This document shows, piece by piece, positions 53,239-62,561 of a DNA stretch of 64,000 bases. Position numbers and translations under genes: made by a program. The stretch is taken from assembly GCA_030681645.1 (NCBI GenBank), contig JAUXRX010000017.1, forward strand, positions 558,001 to 622,000, written 5' to 3'. Positions within the stretch are counted from its first letter, which is position 1, and each line of letters begins with the position of its first letter. The DNA is from Archangium sp. (lineage in GTDB: Bacteria > Myxococcota > Myxococcia > Myxococcales > Myxococcaceae). The notes under the pieces are model-generated. The model ran no database searches and was not told the origin of the DNA. It saw only the letters and a program-made list of their open reading frames with translations.

Positions 53239-54180
53239 GTGACTCTGGCCACGGTCGTCCTGCTCCTTTCGTCGACGGTGCCTTCGCTGTCGCTCGACTG
53301 GCGCGGACTGCCGGACTGTCCGCCCCGCGCGGACTTCCTCCAGGAGCTGCGCCGCTTGCGCGGCGAGGTCCTGGAGGGAACAGTCGAGGCGTCCGACGTC
53401 GCGGTGCTGGTCACCCTCGAGCGCTCGGGGTTTCAGTGGCGGGCCCGGGTCGAGACGCGGAGCCGCGCGGGCGTCGGGTTGCGGGTGCTCGAGGCCGATA
53501 GCTGCGCGCGCGCGGTCGAGGTGGCTGCGGTGGTGGTCTCACTTGCGCTGGCCGACCCCCCGCCGACCTCTCCGCCGGCGCCCCCGCCTGTCGAGCCCGA
53601 CGTCGAGCAGGTCGAGCGCTCCGGGCCAGTGCTCCCGCCCATCGCGCCGCCGCCTGCTCCGCGGTGGCACTTCGGGCTGGGCCTCACCGGTGGCGGACGC
53701 GCGGGGCTGTTGCCGACCATCGCGCCGGGCGGCTCGGTCACCGGGGCGCTGAGCCACGGCCCCTGGCGCCTCGAGGCGGCGCTCAGCACGCCCTTTTCGA
53801 CCCGAGTCGTGCAGGGCGCCGTGGAGGCCGAGGTCGCGGTGTGGCTGAGCGGCCGGGTGTCAGGCTGCTTCGAGGTCACCTCAGGGCGCTTCTCCCTCGG
53901 TCCCTGCCTGCTGGCGTACGCCGCCTGGCTCAGCGGGCGCGGCGTGGGGGGCCTGGAGACCGCCACCTCGGGTCACGCAGGCTATCTGGGGGCGGCAGGA
54001 GGGCTCATCGCCCGCGCCCGGCTGGTCTCGCAGCTCTGGCTTCGCCTCGATGGCTGCGGCGGCGCGGCCCTGGCGCGCCCCCGCTTCGTGACCACCTCCG
54101 CGGCCTCGGTAAACGTGCTCGCCGCCTCGCAGCCCTGGCTGGCGGAGGCCAACTTCGGGGTCGAGTGGCGCTTTGAATGA
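53239..54180 (+). CDS. Secreted protein, possible outer-membrane barrel with Cys-containing N-terminal domain
   Basis: 313 residues from GTG 53239; GTG 53221 and TTG 53212 are alternatives without better ribosome binding sites. The signal peptide (LATVVLLLSSTVPSLSL) is followed by a domain with two cysteines (LPDCPPRADF and DSCARAVEVAAVVVSLAL), a proline-rich linker (residues near 105-145), and a beta-rich C-terminal part ending in an aromatic (VEWRFE). It overlaps the sigma factor gene by eight bases. Confidence 0.78.
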   Translation: MTLATVVLLLSSTVPSLSLDWRGLPDCPPRADFLQELRRLRGEVLEGTVEASDVAVLVTLERSGFQWRARVETRSRAGVGLRVLEADSCARAVEVAAVVVSLALADPPPTSPPAPPPVEPDVEQVERSGPVLPPIAPPPAPRWHFGLGLTGGGRAGLLPTIAPGGSVTGALSHGPWRLEAALSTPFSTRVVQGAVEAEVAVWLSGRVSGCFEVTSGRFSLGPCLLAYAAWLSGRGVGGLETATSGHAGYLGAAGGLIARARLVSQLWLRLDGCGGAALARPRFVTTSAASVNVLAASQPWLAEANFGVEWRFE

Positions 54181-54787
54181 GCTCCGTGATGGAAATGGAC
54201 CTCAACGGCCACTCAGGGCCGGCGTGGGTTCTGCGTCCTTCCCAGCCGTCGAGCAGCTCGCGCGGTCCCAGCCGGAGGACCTCGACTTCGCGGCGCTGTA
54301 CCGGCTGACCTTCCCGTCGGTGTGGCGGGTGCTGGCGCGATTGGGTGTCGCGCCCGACGAGCTGCCCGACGCGGCGCAGAACGTGTATCTGGTGGCCCAC
54401 CGGCGGCGCGCGGAGTTCGCGGGGCGCTCCAGCCCCAGGACGTGGGTGGTGGGCATCGCAGTTCGGGTGGCCTCCGACATGCGCAGGACCAGCGCGCGCA
54501 AGCCCAGCCAGCCGCTCGACGAGCAGCTCCCCGACCCGGCACGCACACCGCTCGAGCTGGCCAGCCAGGCCGAGGCGTTGGCGCTGGTGAGCCGGCTGCT
54601 CGAGACGATGCCGCCCGAGCGAAGGGAGATCTTCCTCCTCGCCGAGTTCGAGGAGTTCACCGCTCCGGAGATCGCCGAGGCGCTCAGCCTCAACGTCAAC
54701 ACCGTGTACTCGCGGCTGCGCCTCGCGCGCAGGGACTTCCAGGCCGCGCTCCAGGAATACGAAGCCGCCAGAGGTGACCGTGAGTGA
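54173..54787 (+). CDS. ECF-type RNA polymerase sigma factor
   Basis: 204 residues from TTG 54173; the start is uncertain. Region 2 (FAALYRLTFPSVWRVLARLG and DELPDAAQNVYLVAHRRRAE) and region 4 (LETMPPERREIFLLAEFEEF then TAPEIAEALSLNVNTVYSRL) are clear. It would direct transcription of an envelope-stress or development regulon. The preceding secreted protein and the following membrane protein overlap it, so the three form one unit. Confidence 0.92.
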   Translation: MNELRDGNGPQRPLRAGVGSASFPAVEQLARSQPEDLDFAALYRLTFPSVWRVLARLGVAPDELPDAAQNVYLVAHRRRAEFAGRSSPRTWVVGIAVRVASDMRRTSARKPSQPLDEQLPDPARTPLELASQAEALALVSRLLETMPPERREIFLLAEFEEFTAPEIAEALSLNVNTVYSRLRLARRDFQAALQEYEAARGDRE

Positions 54788-55679
54788 GCTCAGTCCGACG
54801 GCGCGGGGGTTGCTCGCCCGCGCAAAGGCAGCCAGCAGTCCGACCCGTGACGACCAGGCCAGGGTGCTGGCCTCGCTCGCGGCCACGCTGCCCTCGACGG
54901 GGGCCGGGGCGACGGCGGCCGCGAAGCTGAGCACGGGGGCCGGGGCGTCGGGTTTCTCGCAGGTGTCGACGGTGAAGCTGCTCATCGCCTTCGTCACGGC
55001 AGCGGGGACGGGGGCGGTGGGCACGAGCGTGCTGCACCGCGAGTTGTCCGGCCCGCCCCCTGCCACGGCCCGCACGCGCGTCGTCGCGGCCCGGCCGGCT
55101 GAAGTGTCGCCCCCTCCGCGCGCTGAGCCGGGCCCCGTCGCGCGGGCAGAAGCGCGGCCGGCCGGCGCTGCGCAAGCGCCCCCTGGCACGCCGGGCGACA
55201 CTCCAGCCGCCGCTCAGCCGGCGCCGACGCCGCCACTGCCTGCGGGTGACTCCCGCCCAGCTGCCGACCCGACGAGCCTGGCCGTGGCTGCGAACGTGGG
55301 GCTTTCGCCACACGCAGGGCGGCCGCCGCCGACGGTGGATGGACTCGCGCCGGAGGCGGTCGCCGGCCCTGACTCGAGAGAATCGCGCGCCGAGACTTCG
55401 CCGGTCGATCCCTGCGACCTGAGCGCCGAGCTCTCCACTCTCCGCCGGGCCCAGGTGCTGCTGCCCGCCGCCCCCTCGGACGTGGTCGAGCTGCTCGAGT
55501 CGTGGCAGCGCGACTGCCCCCGCGGGGAGCTCTTCGAGGAGCGACTCGCCGTCCGGGCGCTGGCCCTGTGCGCGCAGGCGAAGCGGGAGGCCGGGCGCGC
55601 CCTCCTCCTCGAGCTGCGCACCCGCTTCCCCTCCTCTCCGTCGATCGAGCGCGTGGACCGGCAGTGCGCACTCCCGTGA
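54774..55679 (+). CDS. Membrane protein, probable anti-sigma factor
   Basis: 301 residues from GTG 54774 (GTG 54780 is close by). The N-terminal cytoplasmic part (LARAKAASSPTRDDQARVLA) is followed by one membrane helix (VKLLIAFVTAAGTGAVGTSV), a long Ala/Pro linker in the periplasm, and a C-terminal helical domain with two Cys (CPRGELFEERLAVRALALC). Position after an ECF sigma gene and this topology suggest a sigma-binding regulator, but the usual zinc-binding anti-sigma motif is missing. Confidence 0.75.
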   Translation: MTVSELSPTARGLLARAKAASSPTRDDQARVLASLAATLPSTGAGATAAAKLSTGAGASGFSQVSTVKLLIAFVTAAGTGAVGTSVLHRELSGPPPATARTRVVAARPAEVSPPPRAEPGPVARAEARPAGAAQAPPGTPGDTPAAAQPAPTPPLPAGDSRPAADPTSLAVAANVGLSPHAGRPPPTVDGLAPEAVAGPDSRESRAETSPVDPCDLSAELSTLRRAQVLLPAAPSDVVELLESWQRDCPRGELFEERLAVRALALCAQAKREAGRALLLELRTRFPSSPSIERVDRQCALP

Positions 55680-55713
55680 TGGGACTTCTGGCTTCCGGCC
55701 ACTCAGACAGGCC

Positions 55714-56658
55714 ATGAACCGACTCGCCCTCCTCGCCCTGCCGTTCGTTGCCTGTTCGACCGACATTCCCCTCGGCACGCTGAAGTCCTGCCGCCAGGAA
55801 GCGCTGGTTCACGCCTGCAACGCCCCGTCTGCCCCTGCCTCCATCGACTGGGGGCAATGCCTGGCCAACGGGAGCTGTGCGTGTCTCGACGGGGCAGAGC
55901 TCGATGAGCAGGGGCGGTGCGGGCCGAGCAGCGCCTGTGACGGAGGCCTGTGCGCCAACCTCGCGCCCACCTGCACGCCGGGCCGCGATCAGGAATGCAA
56001 CGAGGACCCTTTGATGAGCGCGCTCTCGGGCTGGTGTGGCGCCGCTGGCACCTGCACCTGCTCGGCCGGCTTCGAGGTCGGCCCGCAGGGTAAGTGCCGC
56101 TCCAACCGAGCCGAGGGTGAGTGCCTTTCCCTGGGCCTGCTGAACCCCGGGAACCTGGTGCAGCCCAGCGCCTCGGGGTGCCTCTGCTCCCGCCGTGACC
56201 TCGTCCCCGTGGGCACCTGTCCGCGCGGGGTGGGCGAGTCGGCCTCGGCCACGATCGGGCCGGCGGGCGGCGTGGTGATGCTGATGGGCCAGCAGGGCAT
56301 CGCCTCAGGAGTCCCCTTCACCATCACCTTTCCTCCGACTGCGATCGCCACTCCGACCCTCATCACCGTCACCGAGACCACCCTTCTTCCGCCTCCGGGC
56401 TCGGTCGACTGGTCCCCGGTCTACCGAATCGATCCGGTAGGGCTGGTGCTGGCAGCCCCGGCGACGCTGAAGGTCCCGTGGAGCCAGGGGCCCATCTGGG
56501 GCGCTCCGACGCTGTTCTGGTCAGGCGCTTCCACGTGCATGCTCGAACGCCTGCCCAGCAGCTACTCCAACGCCGGCTTCAACCAGGGCAACGTGGGGCG
56601 GCTCGGCTACGCCATGTCGGGTTACGCCGAGATCGGACAGGCCCCGATGTGCCAGTAG
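55714..56658 (+). CDS. Cys-rich lipoprotein with ZU5-like domain
   Basis: 314 residues. The signal peptide ends in LPFVAC. The first half is rich in cysteines in EGF-like spacing (CLANGSCACLDGAELDEQGR C; CGAAGTCTCSAGFEVGPQGK C). The second half (ATIGPAGGVVMLMG, FTITFPPTAIATPTLITVTE) resembles the ZU5 beta-domain. Such lipoproteins are common on myxobacterial surfaces; the ligand is unknown. Confidence 0.83.
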   Translation: MNRLALLALPFVACSTDIPLGTLKSCRQEALVHACNAPSAPASIDWGQCLANGSCACLDGAELDEQGRCGPSSACDGGLCANLAPTCTPGRDQECNEDPLMSALSGWCGAAGTCTCSAGFEVGPQGKCRSNRAEGECLSLGLLNPGNLVQPSASGCLCSRRDLVPVGTCPRGVGESASATIGPAGGVVMLMGQQGIASGVPFTITFPPTAIATPTLITVTETTLLPPPGSVDWSPVYRIDPVGLVLAAPATLKVPWSQGPIWGAPTLFWSGASTCMLERLPSSYSNAGFNQGNVGRLGYAMSGYAEIGQAPMCQ

Positions 56659-56833
56659 GCCTCGCAGCTCGTCACCGCGCCTGCCGGTGGACGCGGAAGT
56701 ACCGGTTCTCGAGATCCACCGGGTAGCCGAGCTGGCTCCACCACGCCCTCGCGGCCCTCGCCCTCGCATCGCGGGTGTTTGCAGACAGTCAGTGCTCGGG
56801 ACCCGCTGCAGATTCGCTTATGGTTCTGCCCCC

Positions 56834-59398
56834 TTGTCCGAAGACGCGCTCCAGAGCAGACCCATCAAGGGTGACCCCGTTCTCAAGGAAGAGTTCGGGC
56901 CGGCCGGCCGCGCCATCGCCCAGCGGTACTTCGAGGCGATCCGCTTTCCGCAGCACGGCGTCGACGAGCTGCGCGATCTCTCTCAGCGCGGCTTCGTCGT
57001 CCACGTCATGCGCACCAGCGCCTGGGTGAACTACCTCTTCCTCCACTGGGCCCTCATCCGCCGCGGGCTGCCGCCGGTTCGCGCGGTGGTGAACCTGCGC
57101 CGCTGGTTCACCAAGCCCTTCACCAACGCGCAGATGGCCGGTGAACACGGCTCGCGCTTCGACTGGGCGCGCGGCCAGGGCGGCTCGGGGCTCATCTTCA
57201 TGCGCGAGAGCGGCTTCAACACCGCCCGGGGCCGGGAGGGCCGGGAAGATCCCTTCCCTGCCCTGGTCGAGCTGGCGCGCAAGAGCGACAAGCCCATCTT
57301 CCTCGTGCCCGAGCTGCTCGTCTGGGAGAAGTGGCAGCAGAAGGTCAAGCCGAGCATCAGCGATCGCATCTTCGGCAGCCCCGAGGCGCCCGGCTTCGTG
57401 CACTCGGTCGTCTCGTTCGTGCGCAACTACGAGCGTGCGCAGCTGCGCGTGGGCACCCCCATCGATCTGCGCGAGGTGATCGCCAACGAAGGTGACCACT
57501 CCACCGCGGTGATCGCCCGCAAGGTGCGCGGCGCGCTCCACCACCACCTCGCCAAGGAGACCCGCGCCGTCTTCGGCCCGCCCGCCAAGGACACCGCCCG
57601 CCTCATCGACGAGGCGATGCGCGACAAGACCTTCCAGCTCGCCGCGCAGGAGGTGGCGGCCGAGAAGAACAAGCCGATGCCCGTGGTGTTGAAGGAAGCC
57701 CGGAAGAACTTCGACTCCATCGCCGCGAAGCTCAGCCCCAGCTACGTCGGGCTGTTCGCGTCGATCCTCCACCAGGTGTTCAGCCGCATCTACGACGGGG
57801 TCGAGGTCGACGAGGCCGGGCTCGATCGCACCATGAAGGCCGCGGCCGAAGCGCCCATGGTGTTCACCCCCAGCCACAAGAGCCACATCGACTACCTGGT
57901 GATGTCGTACGTGCTGTGGACGCGCGGGTACCACGTGCCCCTCATCGCGGCCGGGGCCAACCTCTCGTTCTGGCCGCTCGGCCCCTTCCTGCGGCGCTCG
58001 GGGGCCTTCTTCCTCCGGCGCAGCTTCAAGGGCGACAAGCTCTACACCGCGACGTTCAAGGCGTACCTCAAGAAGCTCGTGCACGATGGGGTGCACCACG
58101 AGTTCTTCCCCGAGGGTGGGCGCTCGCGCACCGGCAAGCTGATGCAGCCCAAGCTGGGGCTCTTCACCTGGCTGGTCGACGCGGTGATGGAAGGCGCGCG
58201 CAACGATCTGCTCTTCGTGCCCACCGCCATCGACTACGAGAAGGTGGTCGAGGGCGCGAGCTACAAGCAGGAACTCCAGGGCGGCGAGAAGAAGCCCGAA
58301 GACCTGAAGGCGCTGCTCTCGGCGCCCGCGGTGCTCACCGAGAACTACGGGCGCATCTACCTGCGCTTCGACGAGCCCGTGTCGCTGGCGAAGCTGATGG
58401 CTGAGCGTGGGGTGACCCGGGAGACGGCCACCGAAGACCAGAAGAAGGCGTTGGTGCGCGCGCTGGGCCACCGCGTCATGTACGGCATCAGCCGGGTGTC
58501 CACGGTGACGCCGCACGCGCTGCTGTCCTCGGCGCTGCTCGCGCATCGCCGGCGCGGCATCTCGGTGCGCGATCTCACCGACCGCATCGTCTTCCTGCGC
58601 GGCATGGCCACCGATCTCGGCGCCCCGCTCTCGCGCCTGCTCATCGACTCGCCGTCCGACCCCACCGTGATCGGCTCGATCTCCGACGCCATGCGCATGT
58701 TCGCCAGCGCCGGCATGGTGCGCAGCATCGAGGCGCGCGGCTCGCCCATCTTCCAGGTCGAGGACGATCGCCGCGCCGAGCTGAGCTTCTACAAGAACAC
58801 CCTGATGAACCTGATCGCGGGGCGGACCATCGTGTGCGCCGCGGTGATGGCCACCGACCCGAAGCCCGATCGCGCCACGATCAGGGAGCACGCGCTCTAC
58901 CTCTCGCGCCTGTTCAAGCTCGAGTTCCTCTACCCGGTGGGGAAGACCTTCCAGCACACCTTCGACGAGACGCTGGAGCACCTGACCAAGCTGGGCCTGC
59001 TGTCGACCGACGACGCCGGCCCCTCGGCTCCGCTCGGGGCAGGCATTCGCATCGCGCCCGAGGCCCACGCCCGGCCGATGGTGCAGTTCCTGGCCGACCT
59101 GCTGCGGGACTCGCTCGAGTCGTACCTGCTGGCGGCGCGCACGGCCGAGGAGCTGCCCCCGGGGGGATGTGATCGAAAGGAGTACCTCAAGCGCGCGCTG
59201 GAAGCTGGCCGCGCCGACTTCCTCGCAGGTACCATCACCGCCTCTGAAGCCCTGTCGAAGACCAGCCTGGAGAACGCCCTGCAGTTCCTCGTCGAACAGC
59301 ATTTCCTGACCGAGAAGGACAAGAAGCTCGTGGCTGGCACCGCGAGCGCCTCGGAGCTGGTCCAGCAGATTCGCCGTTTCGTCCCGGAGAACACGTGA
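56834..59398 (+). CDS. plsB: Glycerol-3-phosphate 1-O-acyltransferase PlsB-type
   Basis: 854 residues from TTG 56834; the start is uncertain (GTG 56792 and a far upstream ATG are possible). Acyltransferase blocks: TPSHKSHIDYLVMSYVLW (HX4D), FFLRRSFKGDKLYTATFKAY, and FFPEGGRSRTGKLMQPKLG, followed by LLFVPTAIDYEKVVEG. This is the large PlsB form that uses acyl-CoA or acyl-ACP in the first step of phospholipid synthesis. A copy of repeat family B is in frame near residue 730 (GPSAPLGAG). Confidence 0.92.
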   Translation: MSEDALQSRPIKGDPVLKEEFGPAGRAIAQRYFEAIRFPQHGVDELRDLSQRGFVVHVMRTSAWVNYLFLHWALIRRGLPPVRAVVNLRRWFTKPFTNAQMAGEHGSRFDWARGQGGSGLIFMRESGFNTARGREGREDPFPALVELARKSDKPIFLVPELLVWEKWQQKVKPSISDRIFGSPEAPGFVHSVVSFVRNYERAQLRVGTPIDLREVIANEGDHSTAVIARKVRGALHHHLAKETRAVFGPPAKDTARLIDEAMRDKTFQLAAQEVAAEKNKPMPVVLKEARKNFDSIAAKLSPSYVGLFASILHQVFSRIYDGVEVDEAGLDRTMKAAAEAPMVFTPSHKSHIDYLVMSYVLWTRGYHVPLIAAGANLSFWPLGPFLRRSGAFFLRRSFKGDKLYTATFKAYLKKLVHDGVHHEFFPEGGRSRTGKLMQPKLGLFTWLVDAVMEGARNDLLFVPTAIDYEKVVEGASYKQELQGGEKKPEDLKALLSAPAVLTENYGRIYLRFDEPVSLAKLMAERGVTRETATEDQKKALVRALGHRVMYGISRVSTVTPHALLSSALLAHRRRGISVRDLTDRIVFLRGMATDLGAPLSRLLIDSPSDPTVIGSISDAMRMFASAGMVRSIEARGSPIFQVEDDRRAELSFYKNTLMNLIAGRTIVCAAVMATDPKPDRATIREHALYLSRLFKLEFLYPVGKTFQHTFDETLEHLTKLGLLSTDDAGPSAPLGAGIRIAPEAHARPMVQFLADLLRDSLESYLLAARTAEELPPGGCDRKEYLKRALEAGRADFLAGTITASEALSKTSLENALQFLVEQHFLTEKDKKLVAGTASASELVQQIRRFVPENT
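59019..59042 (+). repeat. Partial repeat family B copy inside plsB
   Basis: GCCCCTCGGCTCCGCTCGGG GC (in that order) matches the first two-thirds of the family-B consensus with one change; it encodes GPSAPLGAG. Confidence 0.65.
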
Positions 59399-60582
59399 GC
59401 ACGAGCCTCATCCGTCGAACCCTTCCGCTGATCCTCCTCGCCTCCGTCGCGGGCGCCCAGGAGTTCGAGCTGGATCTGACCGAGGAGAAGCCGGCCGTTC
59501 CCACCGAGTTCCGCCCGACCCTGGGAGTGCTCTCGGTGAAGGCGGCCGACACCGAAGACGTGAGCGCGTCGCGCGCCCGTCAGCTCGAGGCCGAGCTGCT
59601 CAAGCAGTTGGGCCAGGGCGATCTCTTCCAGACGGTGGTCGAGCCTTCGGGCGCGCGCACGGCGCTGGGCGCTGACTTCGCCAGGGTCGAAGCCTGCACC
59701 GACTATTCCTGCATGGAAGCGGCGGCGAAGAAGCTCAAGGTGAACCGGCTGGTGCGCCTCACCGTGGCGAAGCACGGCGTGGGCTCGCTGGTCACCATGT
59801 ACGGCTACGATCCCGGCTTCAACGAGGTGCTCGTCGTCTCGCAGGAGAGCGGCGAGAAGGCCGAGAAGGCGTTCCTGGGGGTCGCGGGGAAGACCCAGGC
59901 CCAGAAAGACCGCGAGTTCATCAAGAAGATCAATTCGTTCCTGGTGCAGGTGCAGAAGACGCTCTCGATCCCCAACGGGAAGATCGTCATCGACAACGAT
60001 CCCTCGGGGCTGGTGACGGTCGACGGCGTCGAGTACGGCATGGGCTCGGTCGAGGTGATCGCCCAGCGCGGCACCCGCACGGTGAAGGTGACCTCGCCCG
60101 GGTACAAGCCGTTCACGCAGACGGTGACGGTCGAGCAGACCAGGTCGGTCGACGTGAAGGTCTCGCTGATCGCGCTGCCGCTGGAGCCGGTGGTGGTGGT
60201 CAAGCCGGTCGAAGGGCCGAAGGGCGGCATCTTCGCCAAGCCCGGCCTCTACGTCGCGCTGCTCGGAGCGGCCGCCGTGGGCATCGGCATCGGGTTCGGC
60301 CAGTCGGCGGCGAGGGTGAAGGGCCTGCTCGACGCGGGCGGAGACCCCATCGCCGTGACCCGCGCCGACGCGAAGGCCGCGCCCACCAACGCGATGCTCG
60401 CCAACGTGCTGGTCGGCGCCGGAGCCGCGGCCGTGGCCGGCGGCGTGACCTGGATCATCCTCACGCCGACGCCGGGTGGGGAGCCTCCTCCGGCCGCGCC
60501 GAAGACGGGCACCGGTGAGCCGACCGAGACCACCACGCCGGCTCCTTCGGGGGCGATGATCAACTTCGGTGGCACCTTCTGA
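59395..60582 (+). CDS. Secreted PEGA-domain protein
   Basis: 395 residues from GTG 59395 (GTGA overlap with plsB). The signal peptide (LPLILLASVAGAQ) precedes a region reading the level of a paired factor (LEAELLKQLGQGDLFQTVVE), then a PEGA domain (GKIVIDNDPSGLVTVDGVEY and TVKVTSPGYKPFTQTVTVEQ), a glycine/alanine-rich membrane segment (VALLGAAAVGIGIGFG) and a Pro/Thr tail ending in MINFGGTF. PEGA domains bind the cell wall or surface polymers. Confidence 0.85.
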   Translation: MSTSLIRRTLPLILLASVAGAQEFELDLTEEKPAVPTEFRPTLGVLSVKAADTEDVSASRARQLEAELLKQLGQGDLFQTVVEPSGARTALGADFARVEACTDYSCMEAAAKKLKVNRLVRLTVAKHGVGSLVTMYGYDPGFNEVLVVSQESGEKAEKAFLGVAGKTQAQKDREFIKKINSFLVQVQKTLSIPNGKIVIDNDPSGLVTVDGVEYGMGSVEVIAQRGTRTVKVTSPGYKPFTQTVTVEQTRSVDVKVSLIALPLEPVVVVKPVEGPKGGIFAKPGLYVALLGAAAVGIGIGFGQSAARVKGLLDAGGDPIAVTRADAKAAPTNAMLANVLVGAGAAAVAGGVTWIILTPTPGGEPPPAAPKTGTGEPTETTTPAPSGAMINFGGTF

Positions 60583-61067
60583 TCGCCAGCCTCGCCCTCT
60601 CGCTGTGCCTGGCGGCGAGTGACGGCGGCGTGTCTGCGCTCGACGGAACGTGGCTGCTCGATCTCGAGCGCACCACCGACCCAGGCCCGGTGCTCGAGCG
60701 GCTCAAGGTGGGCTGGGTGCTGCGCAAGGTGGGGCCCACGGTGCGCTTCACCAACGTGATCGTCACCACCGCCGAGCGCGCCACCATCGAGGTGAAGTCC
60801 ACGCTCGGCGGCCGCCGCAACGTGCTCGTGTTCGACGGCACCACGCCGACGGTCGACGACTTCTTCGGCAACCCGCTCAGCTACGTGGTGACCATCGAAG
60901 GCGACACGATCGTCGGCCGCGGACACCTCACCCTCGAGAAGGAAGGCAAGGTGCCGATCGAGCTGCGCCGCCGCGTCGAAGAAGACGGCTCGATGACCTT
61001 GCGGATCATCGTCACCCCACCCGGTGAGCCTCAGCTCGAGATGAAGCGGGTCTTCAAGCGGAAGTGA
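60579..61067 (+). CDS. Secreted lipocalin-like protein with probable CTG start
   Basis: 162 residues if read from CTG 60579. The first ATG/GTG/TTG in frame is GTG 60630, but the 17 codons before it encode a signal peptide (IASLALSLCLAASDGG) and CTGA overlaps the previous stop exactly as ATGA and GTGA do elsewhere here. The mature part (LDGTWLLDLERTTDPGPVLE, ERATIEVKSTLGGRRNVLVF, TIVGRGHLTLEKEGKVPIEL) has a lipocalin-like strand pattern. Binding partner unknown. Confidence 0.7.
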   Translation: MIASLALSLCLAASDGGVSALDGTWLLDLERTTDPGPVLERLKVGWVLRKVGPTVRFTNVIVTTAERATIEVKSTLGGRRNVLVFDGTTPTVDDFFGNPLSYVVTIEGDTIVGRGHLTLEKEGKVPIELRRRVEEDGSMTLRIIVTPPGEPQLEMKRVFKRK

Positions 61068-61611
61068 AGGCGGCTCCACGCCCTGCGCGGAGCTCGACCA
61101 CCGCGGTGCGCCAGTACGCGGTCCAGTCGCGCCCGCGGATGAGGAAGGGCTGCCCCTCGAAGCAGCCCTGCACGAAGGACGCCTCGATCAACGTCGCCTG
61201 CTGCTCGGCGTTGAGCTCGGCCCACGCGCGCCCCTGCAGCAGGCCCTTCTCGAGCTCGTAGCCGTCACCGAGCAGCTGGGCGTGCACCGAGTCGCCGATG
61301 TACGCGTGCCCGCCGTTCTGGAACTGCCAGACGTGACACAGCTCGTGCACGAGGATGTGCGCCCGCAGGGGCTGGTACCCGCGGGGGAGGAACATCGTCT
61401 GCTCGATCACGAAGGCGCGCCGGCTCGCGTTGAGCAGTCCCCGCACGCCCTCCTGCACGCGCACCTTCGAGAGCTCGAGGCTCGCTTCGAAGATCGGCGC
61501 GGCCAGCTCACGTTCGGCCCCGGTGAGCGGGCGCGGGTGGCCCCGGCTCAGCAGCGCCACGCCCTGCACCACCCGGGCTGCGACGTGACCGAACGCCGCC
61601 TTCCAGCTCAT
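61054..61611 (-). CDS. Zincin-like metallopeptidase-fold protein
   Basis: 185 residues from ATG 61611 (ATGA overlap). The zinc motif is HELCH in ILVHELCHVWQFQNGGHAYI, followed by a region where YxxDS and AQLLGDGYELEKG recall the third ligand and the packing helix of DUF4157-type zincins. No signal peptide. It is coupled to the lipoprotein upstream. Peptidase activity is likely but not shown. Confidence 0.8.
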   Translation of the reverse strand: MSWKAAFGHVAARVVQGVALLSRGHPRPLTGAERELAAPIFEASLELSKVRVQEGVRGLLNASRRAFVIEQTMFLPRGYQPLRAHILVHELCHVWQFQNGGHAYIGDSVHAQLLGDGYELEKGLLQGRAWAELNAEQQATLIEASFVQGCFEGQPFLIRGRDWTAYWRTAVVELRAGRGAAFTSA

Positions 61612-62561
61612 CGGCAGCGGTACTCGTAGAGCGGAGGTGGATCGACCAGCTTCTCGCTCGCGGTGAAGTACGACTGGCCGTCGGCGCCGTACGCGACCGC
61701 CTCGCCCTGCCCTTCGTTCGCGAACGGCACGGTGACCGGGTCGACCGAGAAGATCCGCTCGAAGTCGGTCTCTCCCGGCGGCAGGCGCAGCTCGACGAGG
61801 CGGTTGTACATGCGCAGCAGCACCGCGGTCCCGCACACGTTGACGTCGGCCGCGGTGAGCGGGCGATCGGTCGCGCCCGGCACGGTGAGCGTGGCGACGA
61901 ACTCGAGCGTGGCGGTGCGGCTCGAGTCGAACGGCAGCGGGAAGCGGTAGACCTCGCTGGGCGACGCGTCCTCCTTGGTGACCAGGTAGAGGCGGCCCGT
62001 CACCGGGTGCATGAAGATCGCCTCGGAGTTGTGCTTCGCCCCGCCGGGATACTCGTAGGAAAAGCGCTCCCACGGCACGCTGGTGGTGCCCGCGAGCACC
62101 GTGGGCTCGGGCACGCGGTAGATGGCGTAGTTGGTGCGCACGCGCAGGTTGTCGCCGATGTCGCCGAGGTAGACGCAGGTGCCGGTCGGACACGGGCCCA
62201 GGGCGATGTCTTCCCAGTCGCTGGCGAGTCCACCATCGAGCACGTAGGTCTGGGCGATCGCCCCGGTGGTGGCGAGGGCGAAGAAACGGGGCGAGTCACC
62301 GGAGTCGTTGTGCGCGAAGAAGACGCCCGGCTGCGCCCGGCTGGCCACCAGCCCCGAGAGCTCGACGAGGGGATCGGCGATCGGCCCACCGTTGCGCGGG
62401 TTGCCCCACTGCATGCAGGCGCAGGACGGGCCCGCGTCGACCTCGACGGCCGCGTCGGGGATCGAGCCGTCGAGGTCGGGGATCAGCGTCGTCGCCGGCT
62501 TCGGCGCACAGGCGAACGAGAACGACGCGGTGACGAGAAGGAGGAACCTCACGGGGGGCAT
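61608..62561 (-). CDS. Lipoprotein with beta-propeller/esterase-like fold
   Basis: 317 residues from ATG 62561. The signal peptide ends in FSFAC. The body has VELSGLVASRAQPGVFFAHN then DSGDSPRFFAL, DWEDIALGPCPTGTCVYLGD then IGDNLRVRTNYAIYRVPEP, and YPGGAKHNSEAIFMHPVTGR LYLVTKED (in that order), matching myxobacterial proteins of the SdiA-regulated/phytase-esterase-like propeller group. It probably acts on the cell surface. Confidence 0.83.
   Translation of the reverse strand: MPPVRFLLLVTASFSFACAPKPATTLIPDLDGSIPDAAVEVDAGPSCACMQWGNPRNGGPIADPLVELSGLVASRAQPGVFFAHNDSGDSPRFFALATTGAIAQTYVLDGGLASDWEDIALGPCPTGTCVYLGDIGDNLRVRTNYAIYRVPEPTVLAGTTSVPWERFSYEYPGGAKHNSEAIFMHPVTGRLYLVTKEDASPSEVYRFPLPFDSSRTATLEFVATLTVPGATDRPLTAADVNVCGTAVLLRMYNRLVELRLPPGETDFERIFSVDPVTVPFANEGQGEAVAYGADGQSYFTASEKLVDPPPLYEYRCR

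Noticed and set aside
56789..59302. An 837-residue minus-strand frame over plsB
   Set aside because: Antisense to the well-supported acyltransferase; low-complexity Arg/Glu/His sequence with no recognisable domain.
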